Origin: a bacterium
GTDB lineage: Bacteria > SZUA-182 > DTGQ01
Direction of reading: 5' to 3'
DNA: 64,000 nt
Assembly (NCBI GenBank): GCA_023512255.1
Contig: JAILZY010000009.1
Location: forward strand, 1-64,000
The position numbers and the translations under genes are program-made. The notes beneath the pieces were generated by a model. It was not told where the DNA came from. It saw nothing but the letters and a program-made list of their open reading frames with translations, and made no database searches. Positions 44,170 through 53,218 of the stretch are shown one piece after another. Within the stretch, counting starts at the first letter, position 1. Every line of letters starts with the position of its first letter.

Positions 44170-47100
44170 ATGAAGAGATGCTCTTTTTTCATTCGAGAAA
44201 GGAAAGGGGTTGCGGTTTTTGGGGCATTGATCCTCTGTTTTCTTTTGGTCTTAGTCTCAAAAAGGATACTTTGCCCCAAAACCGTGGCTGCTGATGTTCA
44301 TTTTCAGGATGCGGCCACTCATGCCTGGCCGTGCCAGGGGCATGATTCGGGGCATAGTGGCCAGAGCCAGTTTTTGGGAAGCCAAACCGATACCTTGAAG
44401 TGGAGATGGTCAGCAGGGGGGAAGGTTTACTCATCCCCTGCTGTTGGGGCTGATGGCACAGTCTATATCGGCAGCGACCGTGGTTGGGTCGTTGCTCTTC
44501 GAGTCCGTGATGGGTGTCCCATCTGGAGCTTTGAAACCGCAGGCAGTGTGTATTCATCCCCTGCTCTGGGAGCAGACGGCACGGTGTATATCGGCAGCCT
44601 AGATGGTCGGCTCTATGCCCTGCGAGGCCAGGATGGCAGCTTGAAGTGGAGCTACAGATCTGGTGATGAGATTTATGGCTCGCCTGCCATTGGGGCAGAT
44701 GGCACGGTGTATATCGGCAGCCTAGATGGTCGGCTCTATGCCTTGCGAGGCCAGGATGGCAGCTTGAAGTGGAGCTATAGAACAGGATATTGGATTTATG
44801 GCTCGCCTGCCGTTGGAGCAGACGGCACGGTGTATATTGGCGGCCTCGATGGTCGGCTCTATGCCCTGCGAGGCCAGGATGGCAGCTTGAAGTGGAGCTA
44901 TAGAGCTGGGGATGAGATTTATGGCTCGCCTGCCATTGGGGCAGATGGTACAGTATATATTGGCAGCCTCGATGGTCAGCTCTACGCCTTGCGAGGCCAG
45001 GATGGGAGCTTGAAGTGGAGCTACAGAGCTGGGGGCGGCATATCCTCATCACCAGCTATTGGAGCAGATGGCACGGTGTATATCGGCAGTCTCGATGGCT
45101 ATCTCTATGCTTTTGGTTCTCCGGCAGGATTGGGAGCTGATAGCATCTGGCCATGCTGGAGGCTTAATGCTCAGCATACTGGCCAAAGTCTCCTGGTCGG
45201 GCCGAAAACCCCTACCCTGAAATGGAAGTGCCAGATCGGGGGAGAGGTATACTCTTCGCCAATTGTTGCCCTTGATGGCACGATCTATATTGGAAGCTAC
45301 GACTCTAAGATCTATGCCCTCAAACCTGATGGTAGTGGTGTGAAGTGGAGCTATCAAGCTGGGGGGCAGGTGAGGTCAACGCCTGCCATTGCCAGCGATG
45401 GTACCATCTATGCGGCAGCTTTTGATGGCCTGGTTTATGCTCTCAAATCATTGAATGGCAGTCTGAAGTGGAGTTATCAGACCGGCAACCAGATCTATTC
45501 CTCACCATCTGTTGGGCCCGACGGCACGGTCTATATTGCCGGGCTTGACGGCAAGGTTTATGCCCTCAAGCCTGATGGGAGCCTGAAGTGGAGCTATAAA
45601 GCTGATAGCGGTATCTACTCTTCACCGGCTCTTAGTCAAGAAGGGCTGGTTTATGTCGCCAGCGGTGATGGAAAGCTCTATGCCCTAAATTCCCAGGATG
45701 GCAGACTGGTTTGGAGTTATCAGACCAGAGAGCGGATCTACTCATCACCTGCTCTTGATGCTTATGGCACGCTCTATATCGGCGGTCTCAACGGCCGTCT
45801 TTATGCCCTAAGCAGTGCTGACGGGAGCCTGAGATGGAAGTATCAGACTGGCGGTGCGCTTTACTCCTCACCCGCGGTCGGTTCTAACGGCAGTGTGTAT
45901 ATTGGCAGCCTCGATGGTCGGATTTATGCTCTTAACGCTCAGGATGGTGGTCTTGTGTGGAGCTATCAGACCGGCGGAGGAATCTATTCTTCGGCAGCGC
46001 TGGCCGCGGATGGAATAATTTATATTGGCAGCCTCGATGGTCGGATTTATGCTCTTAACGCTCAGGATGGCGGTCTTGTGTGGAGCTATAAGGCCGCAAG
46101 CCGCATTGATTCCTCACCAGCTATAGCTGACGGGGGCATAGTTTATGTCGCAGACTTGAGCGGCACAGTTTATGCCTTCGCTGATCCAGCACTGGATAAG
46201 TCGCCTCAACTGAGCTGTCCAGGCCCGATCGTGGTCTTAGCTACTGGTCCTAAAACTAAGGTATATTTCCCCGAAGCCATAGCTATTGATGATCAGGACC
46301 CTAAGCCGCAGATAACTTACGACCATGTCTCTGGGTCTGAATTTCCGGTTGGGACAACTATAGTTAAGGTTACGGCCAGGGATAATTCGGGTAATGTAAG
46401 CCTTTGTTCCTTTCCGGTAACGGTTAAGGATATCGAGCCGCCTAGGATTCTTTGCCCCTCTGATATTGTTGTCTCAGCCACTGGGCCAAAGACGCGGGTA
46501 AATTTTGTGGCTACAGCTTCTGACAATACAGATCAAAGCCCACAGATAGTCTCCGATTATCAGCCAGACTCTGAGTTTCCCCTTGGAGTTACGAAGGTCA
46601 AAGTAATGGCCAAAGACGCCTCGGGTAATTCCAGCACCTGTTATTTTACAGTAACAGTCAAGGATACAACCCCGCCTCTAATCATCTGCCCATCCGATAT
46701 GATTGTCTCCGCCGCTGGCCCAAAGACCAGGGTGAATTATTCGGCTACCGCGAGTGATGATATTGATCCTAAGCCTCAGATACTTTATGATCCAGCCCCT
46801 GGCTCAGAGTTTCCCCTTGGCACGACTCAGGTTACGGCTACAGCCAAAGACTCATCAGGCAATTCGACTACCTGCTCTTTTAAGGTTACTGTCCGCGATA
46901 GCACCGCGCCCATAATCAGATGTCCTCAGAGTCTGGTTATTCCGGCTGAGGGCCGCATGACTAGGGTAAGTTATACGGTTACAGCTACGGATAATGTAGA
47001 CCAGGAGGTGAAAGTTATCTGTGAGCCTGCCTCTGGTTCCGAGTTCACTCTTGGAACACACACAGTTAGGGCATCGGCTATTGATTCGGCTGGAAATTCT

Positions 47101-48516
47101 ACGGACTGCACATTTGAGGTCCTGGTGAAAGACATCGAGCCGCCTATAATCAGGTGTCCGGCCACGGTTGAAGCTACGGCTTCTGGCTCTCTGACTAAGG
47201 TTAATTTTACGGCTACAGCCGAAGATAAAGTTGATCCAAGCCCCCGGCTGATTTACGACCATGTACCGGGGTCAGAATTTCCTGTTGGCATAACGACGGT
47301 CAAGGTTACTGCCATTGACTCGGCAGGCAACTCAAGCATAAGCTACATTACTGTGAATGTAAAAGACCCTGGCGCTCCTACTCTTATCTGTCCGGCTGAT
47401 ATGATTGTCTCAGCCACTGGGGCAAAGACGAGGGTAGATTTTTCAGCTCAGGCCACAGATGCCACAGACCCTAATCCGACCGTAATCTACAACCCAGCTC
47501 CCGGCTCAGAATTTCCCCTTGGGACAACATGGGTTACAGTTGTGGCCAAAGACTCATCGGGCAATTCGAGCACCTGCTCTTTTAAGGTTACGGTGCGGGA
47601 TAGTGAGCCGCCACGAATCATCTGTCCGGCTGATATGATTGTCTCAGCCACTGGGGCAAAGACTCGGGTAGATTTTTCAGCTCAGGCCACAGATGCCGCA
47701 GACCCAAGACCGCAGATAGTCTACGACCCTGCGCCTGGCTCAGAATTTCCCCTTGGGACAACGAGGGTTACGGTTGTAGCTACTGATGCTTCGGGCAATA
47801 GGGCAACCTGCACCTTTAACGTAGTTGTCCAGGATACTGATTTGCCCTTGGTGGCCCTGACTCTTGGCGAAAAACCTCCATATGATACCAGTCAGGGGAT
47901 GAGAATCTTTTACACAGCCAGCGACATCTGCGATCCTGCCCCCAAGGTCAAGGTGGAACTTTCCAACAACGGCGACCCTGCGGTCGATATTACCGCCTCA
48001 TCACCCATTCTGCTCAGCCTGCAAGAGCTGGCCGGTAAAAATACGGTTACCGTGACCGCAACCGATGCTTGCGGCAATGTAAGAAAAGAGACAGTGAGTT
48101 TTGAGGTGACTCTCAAGCTTATTGGAGATCAGATCGTGGTCAAACCTGAAACCCTGAGAATCTATCCGGGCATATTTACTGTCTCTTTGGCCTTCCCACC
48201 GCCATACGATGTCTCAACTATCCGGGAGGTAGAAGCCGATGGAGCTCGTTATAAAAAGATCACCTACCAGAGTGAAAACAAGAAGACAATTTGTGAATTC
48301 AATAGATCCGACATCAAGACTCTACCTTTGGATAACCAATTCGAGATTAGAGGCTCCTTTGTTTACAAAGGGACAGAATGCACCTTTTTCGGCACTGACA
48401 CTATTCAGTGGGTGCGGCAGATACCAACTCAGCAGAATGGATGGTTGAGTGGTGGTGGGCGGCGGCCAGTTTTTGATGGAACTATATGTCATGGGCTGCT
48501 GTGTGATGAGTGGTGA
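44170..48516 (+). CDS. Giant extracellular protein: two PQQ beta-propellers plus HYR domains
   Basis: This is a 1448-residue exported protein. An N-terminal membrane/signal helix (about residues 14-36) is followed by two BamB-like propellers. Each opens with a WPC-x-HTGQS or similar cap (WPCQGHDSGHSGQS near 52, WPCWRLNAQHTGQS near 330). The first has six and the second eight blades of about 40 residues (SSPAVGADGTVYIGS, then LDGRLYALR and GSLKWSYR). From about residue 675 to 1225 there are seven HYR (Ig-like) domains with CP-x-x-IVVSATGPKT starts and GTTxVxVxAxDxSGN ends. An eighth, diverged Ig-like unit and a C-terminal region follow. Neighbouring blades are almost identical in DNA (44560-45110), indicating recent expansion. 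AGGAGGGG precedes the ATG. Confidence 0.9.
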   Translation: MKRCSFFIRERKGVAVFGALILCFLLVLVSKRILCPKTVAADVHFQDAATHAWPCQGHDSGHSGQSQFLGSQTDTLKWRWSAGGKVYSSPAVGADGTVYIGSDRGWVVALRVRDGCPIWSFETAGSVYSSPALGADGTVYIGSLDGRLYALRGQDGSLKWSYRSGDEIYGSPAIGADGTVYIGSLDGRLYALRGQDGSLKWSYRTGYWIYGSPAVGADGTVYIGGLDGRLYALRGQDGSLKWSYRAGDEIYGSPAIGADGTVYIGSLDGQLYALRGQDGSLKWSYRAGGGISSSPAIGADGTVYIGSLDGYLYAFGSPAGLGADSIWPCWRLNAQHTGQSLLVGPKTPTLKWKCQIGGEVYSSPIVALDGTIYIGSYDSKIYALKPDGSGVKWSYQAGGQVRSTPAIASDGTIYAAAFDGLVYALKSLNGSLKWSYQTGNQIYSSPSVGPDGTVYIAGLDGKVYALKPDGSLKWSYKADSGIYSSPALSQEGLVYVASGDGKLYALNSQDGRLVWSYQTRERIYSSPALDAYGTLYIGGLNGRLYALSSADGSLRWKYQTGGALYSSPAVGSNGSVYIGSLDGRIYALNAQDGGLVWSYQTGGGIYSSAALAADGIIYIGSLDGRIYALNAQDGGLVWSYKAASRIDSSPAIADGGIVYVADLSGTVYAFADPALDKSPQLSCPGPIVVLATGPKTKVYFPEAIAIDDQDPKPQITYDHVSGSEFPVGTTIVKVTARDNSGNVSLCSFPVTVKDIEPPRILCPSDIVVSATGPKTRVNFVATASDNTDQSPQIVSDYQPDSEFPLGVTKVKVMAKDASGNSSTCYFTVTVKDTTPPLIICPSDMIVSAAGPKTRVNYSATASDDIDPKPQILYDPAPGSEFPLGTTQVTATAKDSSGNSTTCSFKVTVRDSTAPIIRCPQSLVIPAEGRMTRVSYTVTATDNVDQEVKVICEPASGSEFTLGTHTVRASAIDSAGNSTDCTFEVLVKDIEPPIIRCPATVEATASGSLTKVNFTATAEDKVDPSPRLIYDHVPGSEFPVGITTVKVTAIDSAGNSSISYITVNVKDPGAPTLICPADMIVSATGAKTRVDFSAQATDATDPNPTVIYNPAPGSEFPLGTTWVTVVAKDSSGNSSTCSFKVTVRDSEPPRIICPADMIVSATGAKTRVDFSAQATDAADPRPQIVYDPAPGSEFPLGTTRVTVVATDASGNRATCTFNVVVQDTDLPLVALTLGEKPPYDTSQGMRIFYTASDICDPAPKVKVELSNNGDPAVDITASSPILLSLQELAGKNTVTVTATDACGNVRKETVSFEVTLKLIGDQIVVKPETLRIYPGIFTVSLAFPPPYDVSTIREVEADGARYKKITYQSENKKTICEFNRSDIKTLPLDNQFEIRGSFVYKGTECTFFGTDTIQWVRQIPTQQNGWLSGGGRRPVFDGTICHGLLCDEW

Positions 48517-48594
48517 GCTTGGTGAGTTTGGGCAGAATATCTTGGTTTTTGGGGAGAAGAGCTTGAACATGGAATTACTCGAGTATGCAATTAA

Positions 48595-49300
48595 ATGATA
48601 AATTTATCTGATAAGTTTATGCTGTCGTGGCAGGGTGATTTTGTTGCTGTCGCGGGCATGTTGATAGAGAATGACTACTTCTGCAAACACGCCGGTGGTA
48701 AGGCAAAAGATCACTATCTGGGGAGGCCGGCGGGTAACTGCTATGGTTGGAAGTGCACGCTTATATGTGGTCTCCCATAAAAGAAAGCTTTTAATCGTAG
48801 CCCTCAAGTATAAGGGGAAGAGGGGAATATCGATATCTCATAGCCTCAGACCTGAGCTGGAGAACAGAGGATGTTTTGCATGGCCATACCTTCAGGTGGC
48901 TCATAGAGGTTTTCAATGATGACTAGAAGCAGTATGAAGGATGATGGCAGTTGACCAAACAGCCCGGCGAAGAAGGATCAAGCAGAAGCCTGATCCTGGG
49001 CCTGCTGCTAGATCACTGCCTCCTTTTTTCATCCTTAGCAATTGGCCCGCTTGCAAAACAAACTGCCCGCTTGTACAGTGGGAAGCCTATGAGTACAGTG
49101 GAAAGCCTACGAGACAAAACCAAGTAGAGTGCCTGCTGGAGTTTATCCAAGATCTGCTCTCAGCTTCAGATCCCCAAGAGAAGCTTACCCTTCTCACTTG
49201 AGGCAGTAGAGAATGTCTTTCAACTGGCATCATCGAAGAAACACATGATAGGCAGGGATCTAGGGAGGCTTGAGCCCCTCATTTAAGTACAAGGCTAAAG
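48595..49300 (+). pseudogene. Decayed DDE transposase (remnant 1)
   Basis: Joining frames gives a chain that matches a common large DDE transposase type: SARLYVVSHKRKLLIVALKY (from about 48750), then RWLIEVFNDD-stop-KQYEG-stop-WQLTKQPGEEGSS (48900-48990), LILGLLLDHCLL (49000), KVECLLEFIQDLLSAS (49125) and a terminal part near KKHMIGRDLGRLEPLI. At least two conserved Trp codons have become stops and several frameshifts are needed, so it is inactive. Exact family (IS701-like or unclassified) is uncertain. No terminal inverted repeats were identified. The unassigned gap before it (48517-48594) shows nothing else. Confidence 0.75.
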
Positions 49301-49399
49301 CTTGTGCCTCTGTTTAGACAACTGTCTTTGAGGAGGGAATGGGTTACCCTAATAAAAGTAAAGATTATTTCACTAACCTATGTTTGCATAAACTAAAAA

Positions 49400-50040
49400 C
49401 TTGAGGATCGAGCAAAAACCTGTTATAATTTACTATAATGCTTCAACTTTGGTTTTTTCAGGCACAATTTTTGTTTATGGTGTTATGAAAAAGCGTTTCA
49501 GCTTAAAGATATCTACAACTACGCCGACAGCTACTTGCGGGAATGGTTTCCCAAATTACCTTCCTATGTAGCCTTTGTCCAGCGTATTAATCGGTTCGAT
49601 AGCCTATTTCCCATGCTTATTGAACTCATTCTCAATTATTTTTCCGAATCTGACCTCACCCCCAAAATCCGGCTTATCGACTCTATGCCCATAATCTTAG
49701 CTAAGGCCAAAAGAAGTGCCAAGGCTAAGGTTGCTAACCAGCTGGCACAATAAAAGATATTGTGCCTCTAAGGATATCTACTATTACGGCGTCAAACTCC
49801 ATATCTTGGGCCTCAAAAGAGAAGGAACCCTTCCTCTGCCACAGTATATTGGCCTCACCTCAGCAAGTGAGCAGACGGGAGTGTTTTTGATCAAATTGCC
49901 CACCTATTGAAAGGAGAAGAAGTCTATGCAGACAAAGCCTACATTGACGATGCCATGAAACAACTTCTTGAGCAAGAACAACAAGTGCAGATCCATACCC
50001 CAATTAAAAAGAAAAAGGTCAAGAAAAAAGAGAGGAAAAT
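49400..50040 (+). pseudogene. Decayed, 3'-truncated transposase (remnant 2, IS982-like DDE type)
   Basis: The frame pieces KAFQLKDIYNYADSYLREWF and PKLPSYVAFVQRINRF (about 49490-49590), IRLIDSMPIILAKAKRS (49670), SKDIYYYGVKLHILGLKREG (49770) and then LLKGEEVYADKAYIDDAMKQ (49905) follow the order of a DDE transposase. Frameshifts near 49743 and 49890 separate them. The sequence breaks off in a lysine-rich stretch at 50040, directly before the protease gene, so the 3' end is missing. IS982 is my best family match but is not certain. An ancient insertion next to remnant 1 made this a transposon graveyard. Confidence 0.78.
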
Positions 50041-52746
50041 ATGAAACGCAGATTAAAGAACATACTGATGATATTGCTTATCTTAACACTGTATGCCGTT
50101 ATCGCTGAAGCCAGCGATCCACTTCCCGTAACCATAAAACCGGTAAGCGTTGTACCGGTTATGAAACAGTTTAAGATTCCTTATGTGCCGGTCGAAAATT
50201 TGACAATTTCCTCACTTACTGCCCAGCAGTCGGTAGCGCTTAAGAACTTTAAGCAGACCTTGCCGGGGATAGCAGCCCTGAAGTCTTATTGTAATCTGGC
50301 GACCTATCAGACCTCCGTCAAAAATCAGCTACCACGTGGGAGCTGTGCAAGTTTTGCCTTTCTCGGGGCAATAGAGGCCTATTATAAAAGACATTACAAC
50401 CTGGAATTAGACCTGTCTGAAGAGTATTTCATCCATATCGTACATTCCACTCAACCCACTTGTAACCCTGACCTTCTTCACGAGAATATCTCCTCCTGGT
50501 GCGGCGCAAGTTGTCTTACCACACCGATGACCTCGGGAGAGGTTTATATGGCTCTTAACGGCATCGCTATTCCAGAAGAAAAATATGCCCCTTACTTTGG
50601 CGATGGGAGTACTTACCCTGACCATAGCCAGGCAGATCTGGATAAAATCGTCTCCGACAGTGGCCTTGTCTGTGACTCTTGTTCCGAGTCTGCTTCTACG
50701 GCGATCCCTCTTCTATCTCAGAAAGCGGTTGATAACTATGAATACGACCCGAGATATATCCCTCTTGAGGCCAGGAAAAACGCCCGCTACGGCGCGACAA
50801 AAGTGCAGCTCTTATCGGTTGCGGATACTCAGGATACAGCCTTCCTGGAACAGTGTCTGTGGGGTGGTCATGAGGTTGATATATTTCTTGATCTCAATAG
50901 ACTGGATATTGGCGATGGTAATTTTTTCAGCAATGGAACTCCCGTAAGCAAGCATCCTGACGGCAACCCCATTGCCGTATGGCCAAAAGATGGAGTTAAC
51001 GAAGGCCACATAGGTCATACCATGCTATTGATAGGCTATGATAAAACCAGACAGTTATTTTTACTCAAAAATTCCTGGGGCAGTTATTTACCTTACTTCT
51101 GGGTGCCGTATAATTACGTTAAGAATTGCAGTACGGGCGGAGTGATCGTCCTCGATGTCAGGGACCCGAACCTCGGCCCATCCCCGGAAGCCATGTGGAT
51201 CGGTAAATGGAATATGGATCATGACGGATGGCTGGGAGAGCTGGTCATTCGAAGGACCAGAAGCAGAGCGCAGAGTAATACCGGAGATATTTACACGGAA
51301 ACTACGCTGGGTACTCCCGCCAGGCTAGGCACCTATTACTCACAGGATGGCACTGCCCATGCTGTAACAGGCTATATTTCCGATAGTGTAGGGTATAAGA
51401 TCAAACTGTTTATCGACTTTGATAACCCCGAAGGCGCTCCGCAAGCGGAGAGCACGCCAATTACCCTGAAAGGACAGGAATTCGATCTCGAAATGTTCGC
51501 TTCACCATCAAATTCGACTACCTTCGGAAACTACGCGGCCGGCACTACGGTCTGGCGCAATTATATGTTTGGTGCCCTCATATCCCGCCCCTCTGCACCC
51601 ATCCGGATCAAGCATATTCCCGGAACCTTCTCTCTCGATGACTGGAAAAAGAGCTTTATGCTGTTCTATAGCGGCGGAAGTACGGCATATTTTAAAATAA
51701 CCGATATAGCCTCTTCAGAGAGCGGTGCCTACTATTCAGTAACTGACACCTATAACGGAACTGTCGGGCATCATTGCGGAATCGACAAGAAGCAGACAAA
51801 CCGCCTGTTCTTCTTCGGAGCCTTCCAGCCCGCTTTATTCTACCACACCCATGAAACCGGTATTGCGAGCGGTTTGGGTGTTTTTGGTATATCCCTCCCT
51901 TCTTCTCTCATCGTCAAAAAACCCACCCTCACCGTCCTCCCCTATCTTAATTCTATGGCAATATTTTCAATCACCTGCGATACCGAGGGAGCTGTGATCC
52001 ACTACACGACGGATGGAAGTGAGCCAACCGAAAACTCGCCAATTTATACCGAACCCCTGGTCCTGCCTCGCGACAGTGTCATCAAGACCAAAACCTTCAT
52101 AGATGACCTGCCAGCCAGTGAGACTGTCACAGGAACTTATAACTGGGCTGGAGTATGCGAAGAAGGTGATATCGGAGAACTGGATATTGAAGGAAGGAAA
52201 GGAATCATAGGAGATAAAGTCAAAATCCCGGTGAAGGTTCAAGTTGCAGGCAAGAAAATCTTCAGCCTTGGCTTTGAAGTTGTTTATGATCCGAGTGTCT
52301 TGAACTATACAGGCTATGAGAGAGGAAACCTGACTGCTGACTTTGATATGTTCGAGGTTAACCCGTTAAATCCGGGGAGAATACTCACAGGCGGATTCTC
52401 CAACAAAGGCACTGATGCCAATGGTTACCTGGTCTGGTTAAACTTCGAGGTTGTGGGAGGCCGGGAAAACGAGTGTTATCCACTGCTCCTGAAAAATGTG
52501 AATGACGATCTAAGCAGCCTTTGCAGAACCGACGGATGCTTTTGCCTCAATAAGGCCTGTAATGGCGATCTCAATGGGGATGGAGCAATTACCCCGTCCG
52601 ATGCACTCGCGGCCTTCAAGTGTTATCTCGGCTCCGGCCCCTGTTCAGATTGTTCTGATGTCAATAGAGATGGTGGGGTAACACCGTTGGATGCCCTTTG
52701 CATTTTTAAAAAGTATCTTGGCCAGAGTTCCTGTTTAGACGACTGA
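50041..52746 (+). CDS. Secreted papain-like cysteine protease with cohesin and dockerin modules
   Basis: This is a 901-residue exported protein. The signal peptide (about residues 1-24) is followed by a propeptide and a C1A-type peptidase domain. Cys102 in PRGSCASFAFLGAIEAYY, His326 in GHIGHTMLLIGYD and Asn344 in LLKNSWGSY form the expected catalytic triad. A middle region of about 270 residues of unknown fold precedes a chitobiase C-terminal-like unit (IHYTTDGSEPTENSPIYTEP, about 645-700). A cohesin domain follows (about 708-830; FSLGFEVVYDPSVLNYTGYE). Last is a type I dockerin with two calcium-loop repeats (GDLNGDGAITPSDALAAFK and SDVNRDGGVTPLDALCIFK, about 839-895). Possessing both partners suggests chain-like assembly or attachment to other dockerin or cohesin proteins. 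The ribosome-binding site AGAGAGGA lies 5 nt upstream. Confidence 0.9.
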   Translation: MKRRLKNILMILLILTLYAVIAEASDPLPVTIKPVSVVPVMKQFKIPYVPVENLTISSLTAQQSVALKNFKQTLPGIAALKSYCNLATYQTSVKNQLPRGSCASFAFLGAIEAYYKRHYNLELDLSEEYFIHIVHSTQPTCNPDLLHENISSWCGASCLTTPMTSGEVYMALNGIAIPEEKYAPYFGDGSTYPDHSQADLDKIVSDSGLVCDSCSESASTAIPLLSQKAVDNYEYDPRYIPLEARKNARYGATKVQLLSVADTQDTAFLEQCLWGGHEVDIFLDLNRLDIGDGNFFSNGTPVSKHPDGNPIAVWPKDGVNEGHIGHTMLLIGYDKTRQLFLLKNSWGSYLPYFWVPYNYVKNCSTGGVIVLDVRDPNLGPSPEAMWIGKWNMDHDGWLGELVIRRTRSRAQSNTGDIYTETTLGTPARLGTYYSQDGTAHAVTGYISDSVGYKIKLFIDFDNPEGAPQAESTPITLKGQEFDLEMFASPSNSTTFGNYAAGTTVWRNYMFGALISRPSAPIRIKHIPGTFSLDDWKKSFMLFYSGGSTAYFKITDIASSESGAYYSVTDTYNGTVGHHCGIDKKQTNRLFFFGAFQPALFYHTHETGIASGLGVFGISLPSSLIVKKPTLTVLPYLNSMAIFSITCDTEGAVIHYTTDGSEPTENSPIYTEPLVLPRDSVIKTKTFIDDLPASETVTGTYNWAGVCEEGDIGELDIEGRKGIIGDKVKIPVKVQVAGKKIFSLGFEVVYDPSVLNYTGYERGNLTADFDMFEVNPLNPGRILTGGFSNKGTDANGYLVWLNFEVVGGRENECYPLLLKNVNDDLSSLCRTDGCFCLNKACNGDLNGDGAITPSDALAAFKCYLGSGPCSDCSDVNRDGGVTPLDALCIFKKYLGQSSCLDD

Positions 52747-52800
52747 GCCGCGAGCGTTTAAGCTCTCAGTCTTCGTCTCCTCATTTTTCCGCCGCCTTAT

Positions 52801-52850
52801 AGGACTGTACATCCTACTTATATCCGACTCACCGTAGGGTGTACAGTCCT
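52801..52850 (+). terminator. Strong intrinsic terminator after the protease gene
   Basis: The arms 52801-52817 and 52834-52850 (outer 11 bp AGGACTGTACA and TGTACAGTCCT perfect, then one wobble and five more pairs) form a 17-bp stem. It is followed by GTTTTTCC. It lies 55 bp after the protease stop codon. Confidence 0.85.
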
Positions 52851-52927
52851 GTTTTTCCGATTATTATTCCGATTATTATATTCAAGTGATCCAAACAGCG
52901 TAAAGATCGAGTAAGGCAAGACCTACT

Positions 52928-53038
52928 GGTTTTTTCGCTAAGTGCGTAACACAATTGCACAGCGGATCAATTACGCTATCAATTGTAGGTGCGGACCTTG
53001 TGCCCGCCTAGCTTGCGTACTTTATTAGCGAAAGAACC
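52928..53038. mobile_element. MITE-like inverted-repeat element (111 bp), single copy
   Basis: GGTTTTTTCGCTAA (52928-52941) and its near-perfect inverse TTAGCGAAAGAACC (53025-53038, 13 of 14 matches) bound a 111-bp stretch without a gene. The trinucleotide ACT flanks both ends and may be a 3-bp target duplication, though three bases are weak evidence. No second copy was seen in the window, so mobility is inferred from structure only. Confidence 0.5.
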
Positions 53039-53040
53039 AC

Positions 53041-53139
53041 TTACGGATGGGCTGGGGAATATATAACCGATGCGCCCGACGAACATGTAAGGGCTATTGT
53101 ACAATATCTTTATGATAGTGTAATAGAAAACAGTTAATA
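53041..53139 (+). pseudogene. C-terminal fragment of an unknown gene
   Basis: One frame reads TYGWAGEYITDAPDEHVRAI followed by VQYLYDSVIENS and stop (TAA at 53137-53139). It has protein-like composition but no start codon or ribosome-binding site. It abuts the right end of the inverted-repeat element at 52928-53038. The remainder of the gene is missing. The family was not recognised. Confidence 0.35.
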
Positions 53140-53218
53140 TGGAATTTACGGGGCGAAGCTCTGCCTGGCTAAAGATACTTGAAAGTAGGGAGCTTAAGAG
53201 AAATAGCCTGAATAGCCG

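Noticed and set aside
44189-45052. 287-residue minus-strand frame opposite the PQQ propeller
   Set aside because: It is a shadow of the 120-bp blade repeats on the other strand; the plus-strand frame has clear PQQ motifs.
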